The position numbers and the translations under genes are program-made. Positions 8,767 to 17,300 of a DNA stretch of 21,335 bases are shown here, in pieces (position 1 is the stretch's first letter; every line of letters starts with the position of its first letter). Source of the DNA: Bacteroidales bacterium Bact_07 (GTDB lineage: Bacteria; Bacteroidota; Bacteroidia; Bacteroidales; Tenuifilaceae); contig LUYY01000052.1 in the NCBI GenBank assembly GCA_001603415.1, forward strand, positions 1-21,335, read 5' to 3'. The notes below the pieces were generated by a model. It ran no database searches, was not told the origin of the DNA, and was given only the letters and a program-made list of their open reading frames with translations.

Positions 8767-9771
8767 CTATTTGGTTTGCTTATTATCACTTTTCGCATCG
8801 TTTTGCTTGTCGGGTTTCCCCGAGGCCTCCTCAAATGCGTTCACAATGTATTTTACCAGTTTGTGGCGAATGATATCACGGGTGTCAAAATAGATTATGG
8901 CTATGTCCTTAATTCCATCAAGTAGCTTAATGGCTTTAATCAAACCGGAATCGTCCTTATTGGGTAAGTCTATTTGGGTGATATCGCCGGTTACTATGAA
9001 CTTAGCATTGCTTCCCATGCGGGTAAGGAACATTTTAAGCTGGCTTAGGGTTGTGTTCTGGGCTTCGTCAAGTATTACAAAGGCGTTGTCGAGCGTACGA
9101 CCACGCATGTAGGCAAGGGGTGCAATTTGAACGGTGCCATCTTCCATAAATTCCTGCAATTTTTTTGGGGGGATCATATCGTGAAGGGCATCATAAAGGG
9201 GTTGTAGGTAGGGATCCAGTTTTTCCTTCATGTCACCCGGTAAAAAGCCTAAGCGTTCACCGGCTTCAACGGCAGGGCGTGTTAAAATGATGCGTTTAAC
9301 CTCTTTGTTACGTAGCGCCCTTACAGCCAAAGCAATGGCCGTGTAAGTTTTTCCCGATCCTGCGGGCCCAATGGCAAAAATAAGGTCGTTGCTTTCGTAC
9401 ATCTCAACCAGCTTACGCTGATTTATTGTTCGGGCCTTTACAATTTTACCGTGATTACCGTAAACCAACACATCGGATATATCTTCCTCGGCCTTATCAA
9501 TCGATTCAGGATTTTCCTGTAAAATATCTTTGATATTGGTTTCGCTCAAATACCCGTACTTGATGTGAAAATCAATCATGGCGTGAATCTTCTGATCCAG
9601 ATCGTCAATCAGCGCTTCATCGCCAACAGCCTTAATGATATTTCCGCGGCCTATGATTTTGAGTTTGGGGTAGTGATGGGTTATTAAGTCGAAACGAGTA
9701 TTGTTCACCCCATATAGCACAAGGGGATCAATTCCTTCGATAATGATAGTTCTCTCGCCTGCCATCAACAT
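8767..9771 (-). CDS. PhoH-family ATPase
   Basis: Cytosolic P-loop ATPase of the PhoH/PhoL (YbeZ-type) family, 334 residues, full length. The N-terminal ~110 residues carry the small KH-like region typical of the YbeZ branch (PKLKIIGRGNIIKAVG at about 35-50). The ATPase domain follows, with Walker A GPAGSGKT at 135-142, Walker B VILDEAQ at 232-238, and the family block TRPAVEAGERLGFLPGD near 164-180. The last ~20 residues are a charged, probably disordered tail. Relatives are connected with YbeY and ribosome or RNA maturation; no ybeY is visible here. The first ATG at 9771 and a second at 9765 are both possible starts, with a TAnnTTTG box just upstream. It is the first gene of the phoH-purC transcript and divergent from the SAM hydrolase relative. 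Confidence 0.95.
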   Translation of the reverse strand: MLMAGERTIIIEGIDPLVLYGVNNTRFDLITHHYPKLKIIGRGNIIKAVGDEALIDDLDQKIHAMIDFHIKYGYLSETNIKDILQENPESIDKAEEDISDVLVYGNHGKIVKARTINQRKLVEMYESNDLIFAIGPAGSGKTYTAIALAVRALRNKEVKRIILTRPAVEAGERLGFLPGDMKEKLDPYLQPLYDALHDMIPPKKLQEFMEDGTVQIAPLAYMRGRTLDNAFVILDEAQNTTLSQLKMFLTRMGSNAKFIVTGDITQIDLPNKDDSGLIKAIKLLDGIKDIAIIYFDTRDIIRHKLVKYIVNAFEEASGKPDKQNDAKSDNKQTK

Positions 9772-9788
9772 TTATTGGGTTGTGTTTG

Positions 9789-9796
9789 CAAAGATA
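9789..9796 (-). promoter_or_regulatory. candidate -7 box for phoH-purC
   Basis: On the minus strand this reads TATCTTTG, an exact TAnnTTTG match, 17 bases upstream of the first phoH ATG. A TTTG lies further upstream (minus strand of 9810-9813) but only 13 bases away, shorter than usual, so the -33 element is doubtful. Confidence 0.35.
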
Positions 9797-9911
9797 ATTT
9801 AAAACCAGCCAAAGTTTATATCTAATAGTAGCTTTGATATCAAAAAATACTAACAGCTAAATGGTTAGTAAGTTTACTCAATGCAATGCAGGAATTATTA
9901 ATTTTCTGGTT

Positions 9912-9919
9912 TACTTTTG
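9912..9919 (+). promoter_or_regulatory. candidate -7 box for the SAM hydrolase-like gene
   Basis: TACTTTTG fits TAnnTTTG. It ends 18 bases before the ATG at 9938, which implies a very short leader. No clear TTG element lies 17-23 bases upstream. If real, it starts the 9938-12633 transcript. Confidence 0.3.
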
Positions 9920-9937
9920 TATTGAATTTGATATTGG

Positions 9938-10744
9938 ATGGCTAAAACCGACACCCGATTTGTTACCCTTACTACCGATTGGGGCAACCAGGATTTCTAC
10001 CTTGGCATGCTCTCCGGTAAACTTTATTCCATTTCACCCCAACTGCATCTGGTTGAACTAAGCCACAAGGTGCCACCTTTTAACTACCGGCATGCGGCAT
10101 TCCTCATAAAACATTCTTTTCGGTTTTTTCCTGAGGGTTCCGTTCATATCTGCATGGTAAATAGCGATACATCGGACAATATGCGAATGCTGTTTTTCGA
10201 GTATCAAGGGCATTACTTTGTTGTTCCCGATAACGGAACTATTTCGTTAATTACCGATTTTCTGCCCGAGGTTATTCATGGTATTCCCGTTGATGAAGCC
10301 CGAAGTTTTGGTTCTTTGGATTCGGTTGCCATGGCTGTTGAGGCTTTACTCTCGGAGAACGGCTTGACCGATTTTGCCATTGAGGTATCGGGCATCAAAA
10401 GGTTCACGCCAATTCTGCCTGTCCCGGAAACCGACGGCCTTTCTGGTAGCGTTATCTATATCGACTCATACCTAAATGCCATAACCAATATCACTCGCGA
10501 TGATTTTGAGACCATACGCAAATCGCGCAAGTACATAATCTACGTTCAAAGCTATTCCCATGGCATAAACAAACTGAGTAATTCCTATAAAGATGCTGAA
10601 AAGGGCGATTTGCTGGCACTTTTCAACTCCTTGGATTTGCTCGAGATTGCTGTCCGCGAGGGTTTTGCCGCTCAAATGTACAACCTCACAGTTGGCTCAA
10701 ATATAATGGTTCGTTTTTACGACGAAGATAAATTATTACGGTGA
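9938..10744 (+). CDS. SAM hydroxide adenosyltransferase-like protein (DUF62), altered active site
   Basis: Member of the DUF62 family, whose characterised members split S-adenosylmethionine with water, chloride or fluoride; 268 residues, normal length. The SAM-binding features are present: TTDWGNQDFY at 12-21 (family TDxGxxDxY, ribose-binding Asp14), PDNGT at 97-101, the YIDSYLNAITNI strand at 174-185, and the C-terminal NSYKDAEKGDLLALFNS block. Aligned by eye to ordinary hydrolases, the VDPGVGxxRR segment is replaced by VNSDTSDNMRM, so the triad Asp becomes Ser76 while Arg83 stays. The FHGRD motif becomes FGSLD at 124-128, so the His becomes Gly125. I see no fluorinase-type insertion loop. 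The stop overlaps the mazG start, so the two are translationally linked. Family membership is secure; hydrolysis or halogenation should not be assumed. Confidence 0.88.
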   Translation: MAKTDTRFVTLTTDWGNQDFYLGMLSGKLYSISPQLHLVELSHKVPPFNYRHAAFLIKHSFRFFPEGSVHICMVNSDTSDNMRMLFFEYQGHYFVVPDNGTISLITDFLPEVIHGIPVDEARSFGSLDSVAMAVEALLSENGLTDFAIEVSGIKRFTPILPVPETDGLSGSVIYIDSYLNAITNITRDDFETIRKSRKYIIYVQSYSHGINKLSNSYKDAEKGDLLALFNSLDLLEIAVREGFAAQMYNLTVGSNIMVRFYDEDKLLR

Positions 10745-11538
10745 TGAATGACGAAAGCAGAAAGCAGCGTGCAAGTAACGATTTTAGGAGATTGCTCGAA
10801 ATAATGGACGATTTGCGGGCCAAATGCCCTTGGGATAAGGAACAAACCTTCGATTCCATTCGCCCACTAACCATTGAGGAGACCTACGAACTATCGGAGG
10901 GAATACTGGAAAAGGATTACAATCTCATCAAAAAGGAGCTGGGCGATTTGCTACTCCATATCGTTTTCTACTCTAAAATAGCCGAGGAGGATAACCAGTT
11001 CGATATAGTGGATGTTATCAACTCGCTTTGCGAAAAGCTTATTTACCGACACCCTCACATCTATGGTGATGCTAAGGTTAATAATGCAAACCAAGTAATT
11101 GAGAACTGGGAGCAACTCAAAATCAAGGAAAAGGATGGCAATAAAACCGTCCTTTCGGGAGTACCAACTGCCTTGCCTGCGCTTATAAAGGCTAACCGCA
11201 TTCAGGAAAAGGTTCGGGCTGTTGGGTTCGATTGGGATGAGCGCTCGCAGGTTTGGGATAAGGTTCAGGAAGAGCTCAATGAGCTTCGCCATGAGATTGA
11301 GGTTACCCAATCGCCCGATGATATTGAAAAGGAATTTGGCGATTTGCTTTTCTCGGTGGTGAATGCAGCACGACTTTACGGAGTGGACCCTGAAACCGCT
11401 TTGGAGCGAACAAACCGAAAATTTATGAAACGTTTTGCATACCTTGAACAAAAAACCATTAAACAAGGGCGCTCGCTTAAGGATATGACTCTCGATGAAA
11501 TGAACGAGATTTGGGAAGAGGCTAAAAAGTTCGATTAA
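10744..11538 (+). CDS. mazG: Nucleoside triphosphate pyrophosphohydrolase MazG
   Basis: Cytosolic enzyme that cleaves (d)NTPs to monophosphate and pyrophosphate, generally seen as nucleotide-pool cleaning or stress signalling. At 264 residues it is the two-domain form. The N-terminal MazG domain has CPWD at 28-31, EETYE at 45-49 and ELGD at 65-68; the C-terminal domain repeats the pattern with EELNE at 176-180 and EFGD at 197-200, giving intact EExxE/ExxD Mg2+ sites in both halves. A GTG three bases earlier is in frame, but the ATG at 10744 shares its A with the preceding TGA (TGATG), a usual coupling arrangement, so it is preferred. The permease follows 12 bases later. There is no mazEF module here. 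Confidence 0.96.
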   Translation: MNDESRKQRASNDFRRLLEIMDDLRAKCPWDKEQTFDSIRPLTIEETYELSEGILEKDYNLIKKELGDLLLHIVFYSKIAEEDNQFDIVDVINSLCEKLIYRHPHIYGDAKVNNANQVIENWEQLKIKEKDGNKTVLSGVPTALPALIKANRIQEKVRAVGFDWDERSQVWDKVQEELNELRHEIEVTQSPDDIEKEFGDLLFSVVNAARLYGVDPETALERTNRKFMKRFAYLEQKTIKQGRSLKDMTLDEMNEIWEEAKKFD

Positions 11539-11550
11539 CTTTCAAGAGTA

Positions 11551-12633
11551 ATGTTTCTTTACCTTGTTCGCAAACTGTTTTATACCATTCTGGTGATTTT
11601 TGGCGTTGCCAGCCTGGTGTTTATCCTTTTTAATCTTATACCCGGCGACCCCGCTCGAATGGTACTTGGACAGCGCACCGATTCGCTTTCGGTTAAGGCA
11701 GCCCGTGCCGATTTAGGTCTTGACCTGCCGGTTTGGAAACAGTATTTTAAGTACCTAAACGATATTTCACCCATCTCAGTTCACAACCCATACAGCAAAA
11801 AAAGCTCTATTTACCTCGATACACTTGTTTATGGTAAACCCATATTACTTGGGGAAGTGGCGTCGAACCGAATGGTTGTATTTAAGAAACCTTACCTTCG
11901 CCGTTCCTACCAAAGCCGACAACCGGTATCGACAATAGTTTTATCAACTTTGCCCAATACGTTTTACCTTGCACTGGTGGCAATTATTTTTGCCACCGTA
12001 GTTGGCATTGCTATGGGCATTGTTGCTGCCATATACAAGGATAGCGTTGTGGATAGGTTACTTTTAGTAAACTCCGCGCTAGGCATGGCTTTGCCATCGT
12101 TTTTTGCAGCCATTCTAATTGGTTGGCTTTTTGCCATTGTTCTTGGGAACTTCACCGGACTTAGTTTAACCGGAAATCTTTGGGAGGTTGATGATTTTGG
12201 CGAAGGCATCCACCTAAAATGGCAAAATATCATTTTGCCTGCGCTTACACTGGGACTAAGGCCCCTTGGCGTAATCACTCAGCTAATGCGTAGCTCACTG
12301 CTCGAAACGTTAAGTCAGGACTATATCAGAACCGCTAAGGCAAAAGGACTCTCGAACCGTAAAGTTATTTTTAAGCATGCTTTGCGAAACTCGCTTAACC
12401 CTGTAGTTACTTCAATTTCGGGTTGGTTTGCCTCAATGATGGCCGGTGTAATTTTTGTAGAGTACATTTTTAGCTGGAAAGGGCTTGGTTACCTTATGGT
12501 TAATGCCCTAAACAGTTACGATGTACCTCTTGTGATTGGTTGCGTTTTAGCGGTTGCGGTTATTTTTAGCTTGGTAAACTTGCTGGTCGATATACTTTAT
12601 GGTGTCCTTGACCCGCGGGTTCGCATTGGCTAA
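11551..12633 (+). CDS. Peptide/nickel-type ABC transporter permease (DppB/OppB family)
   Basis: Inner-membrane subunit of an oligopeptide-type ABC importer, 360 residues. TM1 lies at about 8-30 and ends in the family signature FNLIPGDPA. TM2 begins only near 137. The core carries the cytoplasmic EAA loop DYIRTAKAKGLSNRKVIFKH at 257-276, which docks to the ATPase, and the last helices end at the conserved LDPRVR tail. The periplasmic stretch between TM1 and TM2 (about 31-135) is some 30 residues longer than in E. coli DppB as I recall it, with a polar, basic section around 75-125. The usual partners (DppC-like permease, two ATPases, binding protein) are absent from the window. It sits 12 bases after mazG, so co-transcription is likely. 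Substrate cannot be told. Confidence 0.93.
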   Translation: MFLYLVRKLFYTILVIFGVASLVFILFNLIPGDPARMVLGQRTDSLSVKAARADLGLDLPVWKQYFKYLNDISPISVHNPYSKKSSIYLDTLVYGKPILLGEVASNRMVVFKKPYLRRSYQSRQPVSTIVLSTLPNTFYLALVAIIFATVVGIAMGIVAAIYKDSVVDRLLLVNSALGMALPSFFAAILIGWLFAIVLGNFTGLSLTGNLWEVDDFGEGIHLKWQNIILPALTLGLRPLGVITQLMRSSLLETLSQDYIRTAKAKGLSNRKVIFKHALRNSLNPVVTSISGWFASMMAGVIFVEYIFSWKGLGYLMVNALNSYDVPLVIGCVLAVAVIFSLVNLLVDILYGVLDPRVRIG

Positions 12634-12659
12634 TATCTCGAAATTTTGTTGTAAATTTG
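12626..12659 (+). promoter_or_regulatory. candidate promoter for tpiA-prmA
   Basis: TTG at 12626-12628 and TAAATTTG (TAnnTTTG) at 12652-12659 are 23 bases apart, within the 17-23 range reported for Bacteroidota. It lies in the 81-base gap between the permease stop and the tpiA ATG, with the TTG inside the last permease codons, and gives a leader of about 50 bases. Confidence 0.45.
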
Positions 12660-12714
12660 ATACCGTAAGGATAATTACCATTTGATTGTTATTACAAAAT
12701 TTAAATCGATTGCG

Positions 12715-13470
12715 ATGAGAAGAAAAATTGTAGCTGGGAACTGGAAGATGAACACTTTGCCTTCCGAAGGTTTGGCGCTTGCCAAGGATGTTATTGCAAA
12801 ATCGGGAGAGGTTTCGGGCGATGTTGAACTGGTAATAATACCACCTTTCACCCACCTAAGCGAGGTAACAAAGCTGGCAAGCGGGACACGGATTGCTGTT
12901 GGTGCTCAAAATTGTGCCCGTTGGCAATCGGGTGCATACACCGGCGAGGTTTCGGCTGCCATGCTTGGCGCAATGGGGGTTGATTATGTTATTATTGGCC
13001 ATTCCGAACGACGCGAGTACTTTGGCGAAACCAATGCCCACCTTTACGAAAAGATTAAGCAAGCCCTTGCCAACAACCTAATGCCAATTTTTTGTTGTGG
13101 CGAAAAACTTGATGAACGTGAAGCTAACCGGCATTTTCAGGTTGTTCAGCAACAGGTTGAGGAGTCTCTTTTTGCCCTTGATGAGGGAAATATAAAGCAG
13201 GTTGTTATTGCTTACGAACCGGTTTGGGCAATTGGCACTGGTAGAACTGCTACTGCCGAGCAGGCTCAAGAAATGCATGCGCACATCCGCAAACTGCTTG
13301 CAAATAAGTTTGGTTCAGCCATTGCCGATTCTATCAGTATTTTATATGGTGGTAGTTGTAAACCATCGAACGCTGCTGAGATTTTTGCTAAACCCGATGT
13401 CGATGGCGGACTAATTGGTGGTGCTTCACTGGTGGCAGCCGACTTTATTGCTATTGCAAAATCGTTCTAA
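12715..13470 (+). CDS. tpiA: Triosephosphate isomerase
   Basis: Glycolytic and gluconeogenic enzyme that interconverts dihydroxyacetone phosphate and glyceraldehyde 3-phosphate in the cytosol, as a TIM-barrel dimer. The 251-residue product is normal length. All catalytic residues are visible: Asn9 and Lys11 in AGNWKMN, the electrophile His96 in IIGHSERR, the base Glu168 in AYEPVWAIGTG with the flexible loop just after, and the phosphate-binding GG in LYGGS and GGLIGGASL. The frame is open from a TTG at 12682, but the ATG at 12715 gives the family N-terminus MRRKIVAGNWKMN. It probably has its own promoter, and prmA starts one base after its stop, so tpiA leads a new transcript or sub-operon. 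Confidence 0.98.
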   Translation: MRRKIVAGNWKMNTLPSEGLALAKDVIAKSGEVSGDVELVIIPPFTHLSEVTKLASGTRIAVGAQNCARWQSGAYTGEVSAAMLGAMGVDYVIIGHSERREYFGETNAHLYEKIKQALANNLMPIFCCGEKLDEREANRHFQVVQQQVEESLFALDEGNIKQVVIAYEPVWAIGTGRTATAEQAQEMHAHIRKLLANKFGSAIADSISILYGGSCKPSNAAEIFAKPDVDGGLIGGASLVAADFIAIAKSF

Positions 13471-13471
13471 G

Positions 13472-14308
13472 ATGAGTTATACCGAACTCAAAGTAAAAAT
13501 CAAACCATATACTGCCGAAACGGCTGAAATTCTCATTGCCCAACTTGCCGAGTTGGGCTTTGAGAGTTTCATGGAGAGCGAGCCTAACCTACTGGCTTAC
13601 ATTAATACCACTACTTTAAAAACATTACCTGTCGATTTTATTGGCTTAGTTGGGTTGCCCGAAGGTGTAATCATCGATTATGAGCTGAATGCTATTGCCG
13701 ATAAAAACTGGAACGAGGTTTGGGAGTCGAACTTTGAGCCAATTATAGTTGATAACAGGTGTTTGGTAAAAGCATCGTTCCATGCCGATACACCTAAAAC
13801 CGACTACGAGATATTAATCGACCCAAAGATGTCGTTTGGAACCGGCCACCATCAAACCACCCATTTAATGATTTCCGCATTACTCAACCATCAGGTTGAA
13901 GGGCTTACCGTTCTCGATATGGGCTGTGGAACCGGCGTGCTTGCCATTTTGGCTGAAATGCGTGGTGCTCAAAGCGTTGTGGCTATCGATAACGACGAGT
14001 GGGCATACCGCAATACGCTCGAAAATATTGCCAATAACAATTGCAAACGAATTACTGCCCATTTGGGCGATGCGGCCTTGCTTAAAGGGATGTCGTTTGA
14101 TGTTATTCTTGCCAATATCAACCTAAATATCCTTTTGGCCGATGTGAATGCCTATGTAAATAGTCTTAAATCGGGCGGAACCATTTTCATGAGTGGTATT
14201 TTAAAGGATGATGTTGAAACACTTAAAATTGCTGCCGAAAAGGCGGGCCTATCGTTCAACAAGGTCGATTACAGGGATAGTTGGGCTATGGTTGCTTTCC
14301 GAAAGTAG
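13472..14308 (+). CDS. prmA: Ribosomal protein L11 methyltransferase
   Basis: SAM-dependent methyltransferase that trimethylates ribosomal protein L11. The 278-residue product has the short N-terminal L11-recognition domain (about 1-75), a linker with NWNEVWESNFEP at about 79-90, then the Rossmann-like catalytic domain. Motifs: FGTGHHQTT at 122-130, SAM motif I LDMGCGTGVLAI at 148-159, AIDND at the motif II acidic position near 171-175, and LANINLNIL at 213-221, the substrate-side motif IV of this family. The frame is open upstream into the tpiA end, but the ATG one base after the tpiA stop gives the right N-terminus (MSYTELKVKI) and implies coupled translation. Loss of prmA is harmless in E. 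coli, so the tight tpiA link is probably just operon packing. Confidence 0.96.
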   Translation: MSYTELKVKIKPYTAETAEILIAQLAELGFESFMESEPNLLAYINTTTLKTLPVDFIGLVGLPEGVIIDYELNAIADKNWNEVWESNFEPIIVDNRCLVKASFHADTPKTDYEILIDPKMSFGTGHHQTTHLMISALLNHQVEGLTVLDMGCGTGVLAILAEMRGAQSVVAIDNDEWAYRNTLENIANNNCKRITAHLGDAALLKGMSFDVILANINLNILLADVNAYVNSLKSGGTIFMSGILKDDVETLKIAAEKAGLSFNKVDYRDSWAMVAFRK

Positions 14309-14333
14309 TTTCTAATTTTATAGCGCAAAGCCA

Positions 14334-17300
14334 ATGGCTAAAAAAGATGCATACAGAAAAATCTCGTTAATTGTTTTGCTTTTCGTTTCATTTGCATTTA
14401 GCCTTTTATATGCAGTATTTTTTAGCCAAGACAAAAAGTTTTCCGGTCAAATCCCGCTTTTTCCGGCTGAGCTTACATCGCTTATCAGCGATGATGCAAA
14501 GAGTAAAGAAGAGACTTTTTTAAAGGGATTCCCTGCATTCTGGCTTTCCGACACTATCGAAACCGAGAAAAAGGAGGCAATCATTAGCACAGCAAATCTT
14601 ATAATCAACATACTCCCCGACGACAAAACCTATATACTCGATTATGTAAAGCTGATTGCCCGATTCTATAGGAATCAGTATGCCAAAAATCAATTCAATA
14701 CTTGGTTCCAATACTTAACCAAGGAGTTAACCGAAGGAGCAATTAAAACCGATAACCTGCGAACGGTAATTCGTCTGACTGGTTCACTTGTCGATAGTTC
14801 CTATATCTCTTTAAATTCTTCCCATTCATGGAAAGTTTTTCCTACCAATACTTATACCTTTTCTCTAAAAAATGACGCTTTTGTGGTTGGTTTTCAAAAC
14901 ATCAGCCTTATCTGTAGGAATAATCGCAAGGATAGTATTTTCATTGGCGGCACATCGGGCAATTTTGATGTTATCAACCAGCAATGGGAAGGAAGAAACG
15001 GTAAGGTTACGTGGATTCGTTCAAAATTCGACGAATCAAAAATATATGTAGCGCTTAATAAGTATAGAGTTGATTTAAAAAAGAGTGAGTACGCAGCCGA
15101 CTCTGTTTTACTTTACTATCCCGAATACTTCAAGAAACCCATACTCGGACGAATGGTCGATAAGGTTACCCCTATTTACCAGTCGGGAATAGTCGATTAC
15201 CCTGAGTTTAACCCTTACCAGAAATGGTTTGAGGTCAAGAATATCTTTAAGGATATCGATTATTCGGGTAATTTTCGCATAAACGGCTCCAAACTGGTTG
15301 GTATTGGCCCCGATGGGAGTTTGGCTAAGGTTAGCATTTACCGAAAGGGTAAACCCTTTATGGTGGCCGAAGGCCGAATTGTTCTTATTGAGCAGTCGCG
15401 CTTAAGCGCCGATAAGGCTAAAGTTGTCTTCTACATCGATAAGGATTCCATTTACCATAACGGTTTATCGTTTGCATATCTTAATGCTAACAGAACGGTA
15501 TTAGTAAACCCTACCGATAGGTTAACCACCCAAAGCCCTTTTTACAGCTCATACCACAAGATTAACCTATGGTCTAACCAGTTAACATGGAATATTGAAA
15601 AGGATGAAATTACCTTTGGGAGCAGTCTTGGTGCTTCCATTTCAAAGGCTGAGTTTGAATCCGAAAACTTTTTCAACCAGGATTTATTCGATAGCATGAT
15701 GGATGCCAGCGAGTTCCATCCGGTACTTACCGTTTGGAACTACACCCGTAGGATTAAAAGTAACACCTTTTTGGCATCCGATTTGGCTGTGCATGTGCGC
15801 AGAGCCCCCGAGGACGTTAAAATAGCCATGATGCGTTTGGCTAAATTGGGATATGTGCTTTACAATTTTGAAACCGACGAGGTAACCATAACCGATAAGT
15901 TAAGGTATAATGTTCTTGCCCGTTTTGGCCGTACCGATTTTGATGTCATCAGGTTTCAATCCACTACTCCCGGTACACAGCCCAATGCTCGTCTCGATCT
16001 GAACAATCTAAATCTCGCCATCGAGGGCGTAAATTACATTTCCGTTAGTGACTCGCAAAACGTTTTCATATCACCCTATAAAAACAGCATTATTTTTCAG
16101 AAGAACAGGAATTTTGAGTTTGCAGGTAGGATAAGGGCAGGCTTATTCACCTTTTACGGTAAGGCTTTTAAGTTCGACTATTCCCAATTTAAAATCGAGT
16201 TGAATAAGGTTGATTCACTGGTTATCGATTACCAAACCGATTACCGCGATAATTATGGCCGACGTATTTTACAAGGGGTAGCCAATGCGCTTCACATTAT
16301 TTCGGGTGATATCCTTATCGATAAACCTTACAATAAATCGGGGCGGGAGTATAACCCGCAGTACCCGATATTCAACTGTACAAGCAAATCGTACGTTTAC
16401 TACGATGCTCCAAATATTTTTGGGGGTGTTTACAAACGCGACTCCTTCTACTTCGAAATTCAGCCTTTTGTTTATGAGAACATGGATAACTTTGAAAAGG
16501 CCGATATGAGTTTCAAAGGAGTACTTTACTCTGGAAATATACTTGCTCCAATTGAGGAAACCCTTCGGATACGTCCGGATAATTCCCTGGGGTTTATCAC
16601 CACTACACCCCCTGAGGGAATGGCCGTTTACAAAGGGAAAGGTAGGGTTTACAATAAAATAGACCTGAGCAATCAGGGACTTTTTGTAAATGGCAGTACC
16701 GATTACATTACCTCAACCACACAATCCGATAAAATGATGCTTTTCCCCGATTCAATGGTTACTGTTTCAACAAACTTTGCCATTGCTAAAAGGGAAACGG
16801 GGATAGAGTTCCCAAATGTAAAAGGGGAAAAGCATACCATTAAATGGTTGCCTAAGGCCGATAAAATGTTTATTTCAAAAGGCGATAAACCTTTTGTGAT
16901 GTTCGATAGCCTGGCAACTTTTAGCGGAAATTTATTACTTCAACCGCTTGGACTTACTGGAGGCGGTTTATTAAATATTCCCAATGGGCAACTTAATTCG
17001 TCTTTGTTTGATTACTCATTCAACTCATTTGCCTCCAACGAATCCTCACTCAAAATATTCAAAACCGCCACCGATAGTGTTGCTCTTGCAACAGCCAGGG
17101 TGAAAGCCACTGTCAATTTTGCGAATATGCTGGGTGAGTTTAACCGAGTTGATAAAAGTATTTTTGCCTCACTCGATGCCTTGAGGTATAGCACGTATCA
17201 CGATCGCTTTAAGTGGGATCTTAAGGGGTACAAGGTTTATTTTGAAACCCCGCTGGTTCAGGACGATGTATTAGCCGGCAAGTTTAGGGTGAGTAATATG

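Noticed and set aside
9938..10744. Annotation as a chlorinase or fluorinase
   Set aside because: Database names for this family often say so, but I see no fluorinase-type loop and the active site differs from characterised members; only the family call is supported.
10951..11466. 171-residue minus-strand open frame opposite mazG
   Set aside because: It mirrors mazG in the antisense frame and shows no family motif; both MazG domains on the plus strand are intact.
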